Assembly: GCF_002381345.1 (NCBI RefSeq)
Contig: NZ_CP020660.1
Location: 930,001 to 994,000 of the forward strand
Direction: 5' to 3'
DNA: 64,000 bases
Source of the DNA: Candidatus Enterovibrio altilux
GTDB lineage: Bacteria > Pseudomonadota > Gammaproteobacteria > Enterobacterales > Vibrionaceae
Below the pieces are notes generated by a model that did not search any database, was not told the DNA's origin, and saw nothing but the letters and a program-made list of their open reading frames with translations. The translations under genes were made by a program, and so were the position numbers. Below, piece by piece: positions 14,292 through 25,304 of the stretch. How positions within the stretch are numbered: position 1 is the stretch's first letter; each line of letters starts with the position of its first letter.

Positions 14292-15844
14292 AGCTTTGTT
14301 CTCTTATCCAAGTTCAGACGGCAGATCCCGAAATACTTCACTATTAGATGAGCGCTTGCGTTTTAGGTATACTGAGCCCAGTCATCTTATTGAACATTTT
14401 TATTATTGCGTATATTTCACTAATTTAAACATTGCAATCTCTTAGATTCAATGTTTCTTCGAATAGTTTTGTGACTCTAAATATTGCTATTTTTGATAAA
14501 AAACGTTTATGGTAGTCATACTTTATTTTCAAATGTTTATTTGAATCATATAATTGTTGATTACTAATCGTTACATTACTCGGATAATCTCGTTCCCAGA
14601 AAGCTTCGTTATTTCTTGGTTATATAAGTGGAACCACTCGTTTAATACAAACGATTCATAATACGGCTTTGTGTCGTAAGTACTGTCGACGAATATTCTA
14701 TTGATTATGTAGGGGGGGTCTCTTTGAATAAGTGAGGCAGTATTTCACAATCAGTCACATTCGATGAACTTAATTCAACAACAATAATTGCATACAGATC
14801 TAGATTTATATCTACCTCTAAATTTAACGTTTTCAGTCCATGTCATTTTTTTGTTGCCCATTCGCCTACGTCATAGCATTAGTTGTTAAGTGTCGGACGA
14901 ATTCCTTTTATTTCGTTTTAAACGCAATATTAACCGTTTAGGCTCACATGCTAATGCATGAATAGTAAAGACATCACGCTGACAGCTACAAAAATTTAAA
15001 AAAACAGAATTAATGAACCCTTGCAGACCTCTCAACAACATTGAAGATACTAGTTTGACCATGAAAGTCGTTGTAATAGCTTAGTCATTAAATAAACGAA
15101 GATCTTCCACGTTTAATCAAAGTTTGATCATACTGTTTCTAAGTGGTGATTTTGTAGCGAAGCTTGTCGATATACTTAAATGTTTATGTAACCTAACTGT
15201 TTAGAGCGTAGATTAATCATTCAGTTCCCTTATTCAGGAAGCAAAGCCGTACTATACACCTGTACTGTACTTTTAGCTCCGCAGCACATAAAAAAGCATA
15301 GCACGGACGGGAAACATCGGGTCAAGTATCAGTTACATTTAACGATAGGTATAAATCCACATACAACTGTTACTGTTGAATTAAGTGAGTCAAATATGAT
15401 GTACGGTGCAGTACTACCTAATTCACGCAGACAAATCAGTTGAAAAATTAATGAAATATCAAGTGATAGTGCTTGCCACACAAGACTGTATTATGAATAC
15501 TGTTCGTATTAAGCGAGTATTTCTATTCATCCCACGGAGAAAATAAGCTGATTTATGGAAACGACATCATACGTGCAATTTAGCAGTCCGCTACCAAAAA
15601 TTATACAGTTCAAATTAGCAAGGGGAAACATAGCATAGTCATCATAAACAGTCCCTATTAAAAACGGCAAGGATTCGAGTCAAAAAACTGCTTAGAGGAA
15701 TATTAAACCTAAAAAATAATGATGTCCAGATGGGAGAAACTTGCAAAATGATAAAAGCATTAAATAAGCTGATAAGTATTAATTTTTCATTATATTCGAA
15801 TCAGCTATCTGAACTTGAATTAGGAAATAAAATTACTATATTAT
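14292..15844. mobile_element. IS903-group relic: full-length copy (14292-15248, -) plus inverted 3' part (15285-15844, +)
   Basis: The minus copy runs from a right terminus (AGCTTTGTTCTCTTATCC) to a left terminus (CAGGAAGCAAAGCC) and spans all transposase segments with many stops. Close behind its left end, a plus-oriented partial copy covers the catalytic-core region (KHSTDGKH-like text, HTTVTVELSESNMM) to the right terminus. This is the same head-to-inverted-fragment topology as the composite units, but with a longer fragment. It ends about 130 bp before ilvC. Confidence 0.85.
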
Positions 15845-15975
15845 ATGATTTTCAATCATCTATTATAAATATATCACATTAAGTAATCTTAGACCTAATC
15901 TATTATAAATTCAGTTTGATGCGTCATTTTATTATGTGCGCATTGCTTAATGAAAAATTTTATGGAGTCTTCGAC

Positions 15976-17460
15976 ATGTATAACTATTTCAATACGTTGA
16001 ACTTGCGTGAGCAACTTGCTCAACTAGGTGTTTGCCGTTTTATGGATAAAGCGGAATTTACCAACAAAACAAATCACTTAAAAGGTAAAAAAGTGGTTAT
16101 TATTGGTTGTGGAATGCAAGGTTTAAACCAAGGTTTGAATATGCGTGACTCAGGGCTAGATGTGTGTTACGCGTTACGCCAGACTGCAATTGACGAGCAG
16201 CGTCAGTCTTACAAAAATACTCAAAAAAATGGTTTTAACGCAGATAATTACGCAAATTTAATTCCTCAAGCTGATCTCGTTATTAATCTTACACCAGACA
16301 AACAACATACTAGCGTTGTTAGCACTATCATGCCTTTGATGAAAAAAGGTGCTGCACTAGGGTATTCACATGGGTTTAACATCGTTGAAGAAGGCATGGA
16401 GATTCGTAAAGACATCACTGTTGTGATGGTTGCACCTAAATGTCCTGGTACTGAAGTACGTGCAGAATATAAACGTGGTTTTGGTGTGCCTACATTGATG
16501 GCGGTTCACCCAGAAAATGATCCTCAAGGTGAAGGTCATAAAATTGCGAAAGCTTGGGTTGTTGCAACGGGTGGGCACCGTGCTGGCGTACTTGAATCTT
16601 CATTTGTAGCAGAAGTTAAATCGGATCTAATGGGTGAACAAACCGTTCTGTGTGGCATGCTACAAGCTAGTTCTATCGTGTGCTATGAAAAAATGGTTGC
16701 TAATGGTATTGAGCCTGATTATGCAGGTAAATTACTCCAATTTGGTTGGAAAACCATCACCGAAGCACTTAAATATGGTGGCATTACGCATATGATGGAT
16801 CGTCTTTCTAATCTAGCGAAGATTACTGCGTTCAAATTATCAGAAGATTTGAAAGATCTAATGCGACCACTGTATAATAAACATATGGACAACATCATTT
16901 CTGGTCATTTTTCATCAATCATGATGGCTGATTGGGTAAATAATGATGTTGAACTATTAGGTTGGCGTGAAGAAATGGCAGGTACGGCATTTGAGCAATA
17001 CCCTGAGTCTGATGTAAAAATTACTGAGCAAGAATACTTTGATAACGGTATCTTGATGGTAGCAATGATTCGTGCGAGTATTGAGCTAGCGTTCGAAACA
17101 ATGACAGCATCAGGCATTATTGCAGAATCTGTATACTACGAAGCACTACATGAATTACCGTTTCTTGCGAACACTATTTCGCGTAAGCGTTTATATGAAA
17201 TGAATAGAGTTATTTCTGATACTGCAGAGTATGGTAGCTATGTATTTACAAATGTTGCGAAGGTATTGTTGAGGGAGAAATTCATGCCAGATATTGACAC
17301 TGATGTTATAGGCAAAGGTTTAGGTAACGCAGGTAATGATGCTGATAACGCAACATTAATTGCGGTGAATAAAACACTTAGAAGCCATCCACTTGAATTG
17401 ATTGGTCACAAACTTCGTAATTACATGGCTGGCATGAAACCTATTATTGGAAACGAGTAA
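15976..17460 (+). CDS. ilvC: Ketol-acid reductoisomerase IlvC (class II)
   Basis: This 494-residue NADPH-dependent enzyme converts acetolactate and acetohydroxybutyrate to dihydroxy acids in valine, isoleucine and leucine synthesis. It follows E. coli IlvC (491 residues) end to end: nucleotide-binding [20 protein letters not shown] from about residue 37, [20 protein letters not shown] near 155, metal ligands in KSDLMGEQ near 217, and the duplicated C-terminal knotted domain that defines class II. ATG 15976 ([14 protein letters not shown]) is chosen because GGAG lies ten bases upstream and the homologous start is [14 protein letters not shown]; an earlier in-frame ATG at 15916 would add 20 non-homologous residues. 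The rest of the ilv pathway and ilvY are not nearby. Confidence 0.97.
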   Translation: MYNYFNTLNLREQLAQLGVCRFMDKAEFTNKTNHLKGKKVVIIGCGMQGLNQGLNMRDSGLDVCYALRQTAIDEQRQSYKNTQKNGFNADNYANLIPQADLVINLTPDKQHTSVVSTIMPLMKKGAALGYSHGFNIVEEGMEIRKDITVVMVAPKCPGTEVRAEYKRGFGVPTLMAVHPENDPQGEGHKIAKAWVVATGGHRAGVLESSFVAEVKSDLMGEQTVLCGMLQASSIVCYEKMVANGIEPDYAGKLLQFGWKTITEALKYGGITHMMDRLSNLAKITAFKLSEDLKDLMRPLYNKHMDNIISGHFSSIMMADWVNNDVELLGWREEMAGTAFEQYPESDVKITEQEYFDNGILMVAMIRASIELAFETMTASGIIAESVYYEALHELPFLANTISRKRLYEMNRVISDTAEYGSYVFTNVAKVLLREKFMPDIDTDVIGKGLGNAGNDADNATLIAVNKTLRSHPLELIGHKLRNYMAGMKPIIGNE

Positions 17461-17775
17461 TCTCCTAATACTTCAGTGAAATACACATAATTTTACTTTA
17501 TCAAACAATCCCATTGCAGTTGAATATTTTAGTCAAAAAATCTATCAGTGTTATGGTCCTTGATATGTGCTTCAAGCTTTTGAATCAACTCAAGAGTCCG
17601 CTGGAAACTGTATTCAAGATACGTTATTATCTTCAATAAAGTAAAAAAATTTCCAATCGTCTTCAAGCCTATTGTTTAATAATTTTTTTCTAAGCACTCT
17701 GGTGATATTGACACTCTTGATTGCTCCAGCATCTCGGTAACCATAACTAGTGAATATATTTCATCATCTTATAGG
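17461..17775. other. Unrecognised decayed coding-like stretch
   Basis: The minus strand gives coding-like fragments in changing frames: SYGYRDAGAIKSVNITRVL, LLNNRLEDDWKFFYFIEDN, and QRTLELIQKLEAHIKDHN. Stops separate them. They look like one dead gene facing ilvC, but I do not recognise the family. No terminator is visible after ilvC. Confidence 0.35.
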
Positions 17776-18711
17776 GGTATGATTTCATAAATCAGAGAAA
17801 AAATTAACAATCTACGCTCTAAACAACGAGGCTTACTTAAATATTCACATCTATGAACCATCTTCGCTACAAAAAAATCACTGAAAACAGTATAATCAAA
17901 CTTTAATTGATTATGGCTTACTAACATTCTGGATGGCTTTATTTCCTAATTCCAGTTTAAACAACTAATCCTAATATAATTAACAATTAAGCAATCGCTT
18001 TTATTTTAGGCATACCAATTCTATCAGCTTATTTAACGCTCTTATTATGACGTAACTTTCGCTAATTTAATTATTATGATCTCTTAAGCTCAATGTTCCT
18101 CTAAAAAATTGTTTGACTTGTAACATTTTTTGGTATCCTAAAAGTACTATCAACTAATATTTCATTAATTGTTCGATCAATCTGTTTGAGAAAGTTAGGT
18201 AGGACTTTACCGTCAGCCATATTTGATGCACTTAACTCAGCAGCAACTATTTCATGCGTATTTATATCTACCACTAAATGTAACGTAAGCCATGCTCGAA
18301 GTTTTGCATCAGTTGCATGTTTTTTACTTTCAATTGCCTTCACCGTAGACTTTAAGCCCCCATAACATCAATGGCTAAATGTTGAATGGTCCCTTTAGTT
18401 TCAGTTTTAAACACGACATTAATCACTTTGGTTAGCTTACTAATACATGAGTAATGAAGGCATAATAATGACAAATGCACAAATAAAATTAATGAATTTT
18501 TGCCGACCTTTCTAGTAGAATTGAAAATATTTGTTTAACAATAAGAACCGTTATAATTATTAAATCACTAAATAAACATAGGCTCTCACGACTACCCGAC
18601 TTTATTTGATTCCATAGCTGAATAACTGTTTCATCAATCCAGAATGTTAGTGAACTTAGCTGTTAAGAACATAAATTAATAATTAAGTTCCATGATTTAA
18701 AGAATAAAATA
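17776..18711. mobile_element. IS903-group relics: left-end fragment (+, to 17934) abutting a decayed copy (-, 17935-18711)
   Basis: The plus fragment carries the left terminus and the NQALINYGLLTFWM-like start of the transposase. It stops exactly where GGCTTTATTTCCTAATTCC, the right terminus of a minus copy, begins, so one element seems to have inserted into or recombined with another. The minus copy keeps an 80-codon piece (LHLVVDINTHEIVAAELSAS) but nothing complete. Its left end finishes two bases from the dcuA stop codon. Confidence 0.8.
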
Positions 18712-18713
18712 AG

Positions 18714-20021
18714 TTACAGGATTAACTTTCCAACTATGAAGCCCAGAGCAACAGATGTTGAAATAGTCACCACACCGGGTACAATAAATGGATGATTGAA
18801 TACAAAGTTACCAATTCGAGTTGAACCTGTGTCATCCATTTCTATTGCTGCCAGTAGCGTTGGGTAAGTTGGCAGAACAAATAACGCACTCACGGCTGCA
18901 AAAGATGCGATTGCCGTTAACGGAGCCACACCTATTGCTAATGCTACCGGCATCAGAGCTATAGTGGTTGCGCCTTGTGAGTAAAGTAATATAGAGGAAA
19001 AAAATAAGATAATAGCCAGCAGCCATGGGTAGTTCGCCAGCAAAGTGCCAGCAACTTCTTTAATGTCTTCTACGTGGCCATTAACGAAAGTTGATCCCAA
19101 CCATGCCACACCTAAAACACAAATACATGCGGTCATACCTGAGCGAAATGTTGCCGTTGTTGCAATTTTTGATGCATCAATTCCCGTAGTGAACACTATT
19201 GCTGTCGCGGCTGCCAGCATAAAAGTCATGATAGCTTCATTGCGACCAAGCATTGGGTTTTCAACTAAACCAATAGAACTTGAAATTACAGCAGCGTAAC
19301 CAACGACTAATACTATTGCAATAAAAAAAATAAAAGTTGCTTTTTTCGCACTTGGTGCAATTTCTAGCTTGGTGATGCCTTGAATGTAAATCAGGCCTTT
19401 TGCTAGTCGCTCTTGGTAAACCGGATCTTCCTTTAGTTCGCAGCCCATAAAATTTGCAACAAACGCACCAGCCATACATGCCATAAAAGTAGTTGGGATA
19501 CAGATTGCAATAAAAGTGAGATAACCCACACCCATTGGTTCAAGAATGCCGGAGAAGAAGACTACTGCTGCTGAAATTGGTGATGCGGTTATGGCAATTT
19601 GAGAAGCAACAACAGCAATAGAAAGTGGACGAGAAGGACGCACCCCTTGTTCTTTTGCTACTTTAGCGATAACAGGTAGTGTTAAAAATGCTGTGTGTCC
19701 AGTACCTGCCATGATGACCATCATATAGGTCACAATTGGTGCGTAAAAGGTAATATGTTTTGGATTTTTACGAAGAAAATTTTCAGCTAGTTCAACTAAC
19801 CAATCCATACCTCCCGCCACCTGCATAGCGGAAATAGCAGTGATCACAGACATAATAATCAAAATAACGTCGATAGGAATATAACTTTGCCTGGTAGGCA
19901 TACCAAGAAATAACGACAGAACAATAACACCAGCACCACCGGCCAAGCCGATACCAATGCCACCAATACGTGCTCCTAAAAATATGAAAGCAAGCACAAC
20001 GAATAACTCCACTGCTATCAT
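18714..20021 (-). CDS. dcuA: Anaerobic C4-dicarboxylate transporter DcuA
   Basis: This 435-residue, highly hydrophobic Dcu-family antiporter (E. coli DcuA 433) has about 10-12 membrane segments along the whole length. Family signatures include GGIGIGLAGGAGV near the N-terminus, VIMAGTGHTAFLTLPVIAKV and RPSRPLSIAVVASQIAITAS. DcuA exchanges aspartate, fumarate, malate and succinate across the inner membrane. ATG 20021 has AGGAG six bases upstream. It lies downstream of aspA on the same strand, as in related genomes, but aspA is broken, so the aspartate-to-fumarate route served by this pair appears lost while uptake may remain. An IS relic touches its 3' end. Confidence 0.95.
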   Translation of the reverse strand: MIAVELFVVLAFIFLGARIGGIGIGLAGGAGVIVLSLFLGMPTRQSYIPIDVILIIMSVITAISAMQVAGGMDWLVELAENFLRKNPKHITFYAPIVTYMMVIMAGTGHTAFLTLPVIAKVAKEQGVRPSRPLSIAVVASQIAITASPISAAVVFFSGILEPMGVGYLTFIAICIPTTFMACMAGAFVANFMGCELKEDPVYQERLAKGLIYIQGITKLEIAPSAKKATFIFFIAIVLVVGYAAVISSSIGLVENPMLGRNEAIMTFMLAAATAIVFTTGIDASKIATTATFRSGMTACICVLGVAWLGSTFVNGHVEDIKEVAGTLLANYPWLLAIILFFSSILLYSQGATTIALMPVALAIGVAPLTAIASFAAVSALFVLPTYPTLLAAIEMDDTGSTRIGNFVFNHPFIVPGVVTISTSVALGFIVGKLIL

Positions 20022-20301
20022 GGACCGCTCCTATGTCAATGTTAAACGTAAAAATAAATGGAGTCACTTTTTTATATCCGACAACAAGCATCTCATTGTA
20101 TTCAAGTGTATTGACGTCATACCATGCGTTAATTATCTTATTTTAAAGGATAATGTCTAGTACTTAAAAGTAACTACATTTAATAGCTATCATAAAAAAT
20201 GGATATTGACAGATGATACCCATTGTAAGTTTATAAATTATAAAACTTGGCTTTATACTGCAGATTCATTAAATTCTTAACAGAAAAATATCATCAAGTT
20301 G

Positions 20302-21693
20302 TTACACGGTAAATAGCCCATGCTCCAAGACAACATCACAGACGCGTTTGCCTGTTGCAGCACAAATTTTACCGACAATGTCACCCTCATGGTGACCGAT
20401 GAACGGATTCAAATAAGTTACGATACCGATAGAATTATAAACGTAGTTCTCGCACACTTCTTTATTCACTGTGATGTCGCTTACACATTTCTCGCCAAAG
20501 TTTACGCAAGCATTTGATAGTATTTCGATAGCTTCAAATAATGCTTGATCAATCACTGGCTCCATTACGTTCAACTGAAGCTGCCCCGCTGCTGCTGCGA
20601 ATGTCACCGTGGTATCGTTGCCGAATACTTTACAACACACTTAATTTATGACTTCGGGTATTACTGGGTTAATTTTAGCTAGCATTATTGAAGAGTCCGC
20701 TTGCATTTCCGGCAAGTGTATTTCGTTCAAACCAGAGCGAGGACCTGAAGACAGCAGCCAAAGATCATTGGAGATCTTCGATAATTTCATAGCTAGATGC
20801 TTCAGTGCACTGTGAACCATCACGTATGCACCACAGTCAGAAGTAGCTTCAATTAAATCTTCAGCGGGAGTACAATTAAGACCTGTTATCTCCGCCAAAT
20901 GTTTAACGGCTAGTTGCTGATAGCCAGTAACAGCGTTCAAATCGGTGCCGATAGCTGTCGCACCTAAATTTACTTCAAGCAAAAGCTCAGCTGTATATTT
21001 TAAATTTTTCATTTCTTTTTTTAAAAGAGCGGCGAACGCGAAAAACTCTTGACCTACGGTCATTGGTACTACGTCTTCCAATTGAGTACGGCCCATTTTT
21101 AATACCGTTTTGAATTCATTGGACTTACTATTAAATTCGTTTTGTAAATATTGAATAGACTTCATCAATATAAGAATGCTGTTATATACGGCCACACGGA
21201 AACCAGTTGGATATGCGCAGTTGGTAGATTGACTTTTATTGACATGGTCATTTGGATTAACTGCATTGTAATCACCTTCCTCTTTCTCCATTAGTTCAAA
21301 AGCAAAATTAGTGATAACTTCGTTCGTATTCATGTTGACTGAAGTACCTGCACCATCTTGGTAAATATCAGATGGAAACTGATCCATGCATTTCCCTGTG
21401 TCTAAGATCAAATCACATGCTTTAATCATGTATTCGCCCACATCAGCAGGTATCACACTCAATTCTTTATTTGCCCTCGCAGTCGCTTTTTTGGTGAAAA
21501 CCATGTCGCGAACAAACTCTGATACATCCGAGATCCTTGTACGTAAAATGTTAAAGTTTTCGACAGCACGTTACGTATGAATATCGTAGTATTCACCAGC
21601 AGGGACGTGGCGCGCGCCAAGTAGATCTTCTGCGATGCGTGTAGTAAAAAGAGATTCAGTCAAATTATTCTCAACATAAATCGTTTGACACAT
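20302..21693 (-). pseudogene. aspA: Aspartate ammonia-lyase with two nonsense codons
   Basis: From ATG 21693 one uninterrupted frame of 464 codons matches AspA (478 residues) end to end, except for two TAA codons. One is at 21573-21571, in GEYYDIHT*RAVENF, where E. coli has leucine. The other is at 20643-20641, after NPVIPEVIN, where a glutamine is expected before [13 protein letters not shown]. The superfamily signature GSSIMPxKxNP is degraded to [11 protein letters not shown] and STNDAYPTG to STNCAYPTG, so the catalytic loop is also damaged. The wild-type enzyme deaminates aspartate to fumarate. There are no frameshifts, so inactivation looks recent compared with arsC or ubiC. dcuA is immediately downstream and intact. 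Confidence 0.9.
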
Positions 21694-21727
21694 GAGTTAG
21701 CCTAATGAACTTATAACTTATTATTCT

Positions 21728-21871
21728 TTAGCCATAAACTTTACTGTAGAGTTTATTCATCAGAGATGATTGGCTGAGTAAGTCATTTACTGCATCCATT
21801 TTACATGAAGAATTTAACTCGTCTATTGCAGCAAAAACATGCGTGAGATCACCACTCGAAACGAAGTGCAT
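21728..21871 (-). CDS. Small unrecognised open frame upstream of aspA
   Basis: A 47-residue frame begins MHFVSSGDLTHVFAAIDEL and ends LMNKLYSKVYG. It looks protein-like (amphipathic helix pattern) and could be the C-terminus of a degraded gene, since stops precede it. No ribosome binding site is convincing. I do not recognise the family. The rest of the gap up to 22169 shows nothing identifiable. Confidence 0.25.
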   Translation of the reverse strand: MHFVSSGDLTHVFAAIDELNSSCKMDAVNDLLSQSSLMNKLYSKVYG

Positions 21872-22169
21872 TGAATTGCATTATTATGTCATTTTGATCG
21901 TAGTATATTCCTTTTAGAAAGTTTCTCATGTTGGCATGTATTGCTACAGTTAAAAATGGTCATGTATTTTCACAATTGAACTTAGTGTAATAGACTGTAT
22001 TTTGCGGCGTTATTATTGTGACTATCACTAATATTAAATGCTGTTTTGTCGACCAATAAGTATAGTTAAAATGTACAGGATCAGTAAAGGTAAGCACCAA
22101 TACTACCATTGTATGCAATGTTGTCGAACTTTCCAGCTGAGATATGCTCATGAAGTTTATTAACTGGAA

Positions 22170-23197
22170 GGATTTATTTCCTAATTTACGCTTAGATAGC
22201 AAATTTCAATATGATTAACTCTTAAACAACGCTTGTATTTTAGGCATACCTAGTCCGGTCAGCTTATTTAATACTTTTGCTATGGAGTAAGTTTCACTAA
22301 TTTGAACATTGCAATCTCTTAAGCTCAATATTCCTCCTGAGAGGTTTTTAACTCTAAACATTGCAGTCTCTAATAGGAAAGGTTCGTTTAATATGAATGG
22401 TTTCATAACACTGTCTGATGTCGTAGGCACCATTGACTAACATTTCATTAATTTTTCGGCAGACTCGCTGTTTTCCATTAGTACCATGCTATTTTACTTA
22501 CCATTCTCCTGCACCATAGACTTTGAGCCTCGTACAATCCATGGCTCAGCACTGAATGCTTCCTTTATTTTTAATCTTGAACGGTGACGTTAACCATTTT
22601 AACTCGTTTCTAATGCATAAAGTGTGAGAGTATAATCATAGCAGTTAAGTAAATTTAAAAACAAAATCAATGAATCCTTGCAGACCTCTCAATGGCATTA
22701 AAAATATGCGTTTAACCATGAGGACATCGTAATGGCTAAGCCGCTCAATAAATGAGGTTTCCTATGATTATCCTGCTTAGTGTGATTCCATAGTCGAATA
22801 GCTTTCGCATCAATCCAAAATGTTAGTTAGTCACGATTGATTACAGTTTGATTACACTACTTTCAGTTAGTTGTTTTGTAGCAAAGATTATTCATAGACC
22901 TGAATATTAAAGGAAGCCTAACTGTTTAGAGTGTCGATTAAAAATTTAGTTCTCTTATTTAGGGAATAAAGGCAGTTATCATAACCATTTCCTAGTAAAG
23001 GCGGCAATGGTTTGAGTCAAAAAATAACTTGTAAGAACATTAAGCCTAAGGAATCACCCAACTCGGCTTAGTGAAACCTACACCATAATAAAAGCACTAA
23101 ACAAGCTGACTGAGCTAAAGTAGGTCTAACACAAAATAATTATTTAATCATAATTATATCAGGTTTTGCTATCTCCACTAAAATTAGGAACACAGCT
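22170..23197. mobile_element. Composite IS903-group unit: decayed copy (22170-22973, -) joined to inverted 3' fragment (22974-23197, +)
   Basis: The right terminus GGATTTATTTCCTAATTT opens the minus copy, which carries GMPKIQ, LRDCN, MFRVKNLSGG and other C-terminal text and ends in its left terminus at 22973. The next base begins a plus-oriented copy of the last 224 bp, starting in the YGYHK codons (AGTTATCATAACC) and ending in a decayed right terminus at 23197. The breakpoint is identical to four other units in the window. Confidence 0.85.
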
Positions 23198-23325
23198 TCC
23201 AGAATAATGACTAGCTTCAAATGTTCTCACTTGTATCTTAAAGTTGGTTGAGTATATTGAGAGTGATAGTGCAAACAAGAAAGAGTAAACTATTCTTATC
23301 AAACAAGGTTATTCAGGTAAAAATT

Positions 23326-23910
23326 ATGTCTAAACTTTTAATTACAGCTAATGCACGCAATCATTTTATTAAGTTACTGGCTCAGCAACCGGAAGGTACT
23401 AATATCCGCGTATTCGTGGTGAATCCAGGTACGCAAAATGCAGAATGTGGCGTGTCTTACTGCCCACACGATACAATAGAAGAAAGCGACACTGAACTGT
23501 TTTTTAACGGTTTCCTTGCGTACATTGACGAACTAAGTATTCCATTTTTAGAAGATGCAGAAATTGATTTTGTTACAGATAAAATGGGTTCACAGTTAAG
23601 CCTCAAAGCACCAAATGCAAAAATACGTACAGTATCCGATAATGCATCATTGATGGAACGCGTTGAATACATGATCCAAACACAAATTAACCCTCACCTT
23701 GCTAGCCATGGCGGGAATATTAACCTACTCGAGATCTCTGAAGAAGGGATCGCTGTAATCCAATTTGGTGGTGGCTGTAACGGTTGTTCAATGGTTGATG
23801 TGACCCTAAAGAATGGCATTGAAAAACAACTACTCGAAGAGTTCAACGGTGAATTGACGGCCGTTCACGACTTGACTGAACATGCTGCAGGTAAACACTC
23901 ATACTATTAA
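23326..23910 (+). CDS. nfuA: Fe-S biogenesis protein NfuA
   Basis: This 194-residue protein matches NfuA (E. coli 191). It carries an N-terminal degenerate A-type scaffold domain (residues 1-95; [39 protein letters not shown]) and a C-terminal Nfu domain. The Nfu domain has the essential CxxC in [20 protein letters not shown] near residue 150. It carries a 4Fe-4S cluster to client enzymes, especially under oxidative stress or iron shortage. ATG 23326 ([14 protein letters not shown]) fits the family start; an upstream in-frame start would add 26 unrelated residues. The usual neighbours bioH and comF/gntX are absent, and IS relics lie on both sides, so it stands alone. Confidence 0.95.
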   Translation: MSKLLITANARNHFIKLLAQQPEGTNIRVFVVNPGTQNAECGVSYCPHDTIEESDTELFFNGFLAYIDELSIPFLEDAEIDFVTDKMGSQLSLKAPNAKIRTVSDNASLMERVEYMIQTQINPHLASHGGNINLLEISEEGIAVIQFGGGCNGCSMVDVTLKNGIEKQLLEEFNGELTAVHDLTEHAAGKHSYY

Positions 23911-24043
23911 TAGTAAAGCAATCGCTACTAAGAGAAACCTTTTGATTAAATATTGTATAGCACCCAATTAAAAGCGTATTAAAAATTTTTACTATATGAG
24001 CAGAATAACATGCTTAATCAACTTAAAAATACAGGCTCTTTGA

Positions 24044-25104
24044 AACTTTATTGCCTAATTCGAATTCAGATTGCTAATCCAAAAATGATTAACTATTAGA
24101 CGCTCGCTTTCGTTTTAAGCAGACCTAGTCCTATCAGCTGATTTAACGCTTTTATCACACGTAAATTTCGCTAGCCTGAGCATTACGCTCCCTTAAACTC
24201 ATTGTTCCTACTAGGAGCTTTTTAATTCAAAATATTACCCTACTCTGATAAGAAGCGTTTATGGTAACTATATCTCGTTTTCCAATACTAATTTGAACCG
24301 TATAACTGCTAGTGACTGGCCGCTAAATTAGCGCAATAACAACTTCCCCAAAAGTGGTTCCTTTTCTTGGTGAAATGAGTGAAACCGCTCGTTTAATACG
24401 AACTGTTTCGTAACATTGTCTGATTCGTAAGCACTATCGGCTGATTTTTCATTGATTTTTCAGCGATTTTATTTGAGTAAGTTAGATAACACTTCACCGT
24501 CCGTTAAATTTAATGCATGTAACTCAGTAGTAAGGATTTCATGTGCATTCACATTTACAGTTTAATGTAACTTGCACTAGACTCGCTGTTTTTCATCAGT
24601 ACCATGCTTTTTTACTTGCAATTAGCCTTCACCATAAATTTTTAGCCTCGTAATATGAATGGCTAGTGCTGGATAGTTCCTTTATTTGTCGTCTTGAGCG
24701 TGGCGTTAATTATTTTGCTTGTTTGCTAAAGCATATAATCTTTCATAATTACCTTGCTTAGGTTGCTTCCAGTTAATAGTTTTGTAACGAAATTTATTCA
24801 CAGATCCGAATATTTAAGTGAACCTAGCTGTTTAGAGTCTTCATTGCGCATGTAGTTCTCTGATTTAGAAAGTAAAGCCGGTTACCATAAACGTTCCCTA
24901 GCAGAAGCGGCAATGTTTTGAGTCAAAAAACTACTGGGAGAGACATTGATCCTAAGGAAGCACACAACTCAGTTCAACGAAACGATGCCATGATAAAAAC
25001 ATTAAATAAGCTGACAGAACTAGGTCTCCCTGACACGAAAACGATTGTCCAATAGTGAATGTGGGGGGAATTTGTTCTCTGGACTTGAATGAGGTAATAA
25101 AGCC
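24044..25104. mobile_element. Composite IS903-group unit: decayed copy (24044-24878, -) joined to inverted 3' fragment (24879-25104, +)
   Basis: The minus copy ends in the left terminus AGAAAGTAAAGCC. It is followed at once by GGTTACCATAAACGTTCCC, the YGYHKRSL codons of a plus-oriented 226-bp 3' fragment ending GGTAATAAAGCC. This is the clearest example of the shared junction. No frame is intact. Confidence 0.9.
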
Positions 25105-25106
25105 CC

Positions 25107-25304
25107 AGCCAAATTTTAACTCGATAGATCAGCTATGGAATATGATGAATAACTACTTACAAACAACGTTCACTTCAACCATGAACGCTGTTTCAAAGAG
25201 ACTATTGCATAATTTTTGCTGTAAATTTTTCCAAACTTGCAGGTCTTGGAACTTTCAAAATCAATGCTAAGTTTCAGGTGCTCACGCCTGCATCTTTAAG
25301 TTAG
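25107..25304 (+). mobile_element. C-terminal remnant of an IS630-family transposase
   Basis: A plus-strand frame reads PQPNFNSIDQLWNMMNN, the IS630 DDE-end motif normally written SPNLNPIERLWKVMN. It ends, after a frame change, with INAKFQVLTPAS and a stop, the usual C-terminus of these transposases. Nothing upstream of it survives. Its last bases overlap the end of typA on the opposite strand. Confidence 0.65.

Noticed and set aside
14179-14445. 88-codon plus-strand open frame
   Set aside because: It is the antisense of the ubiC remnant running into the reverse strand of an IS relic.
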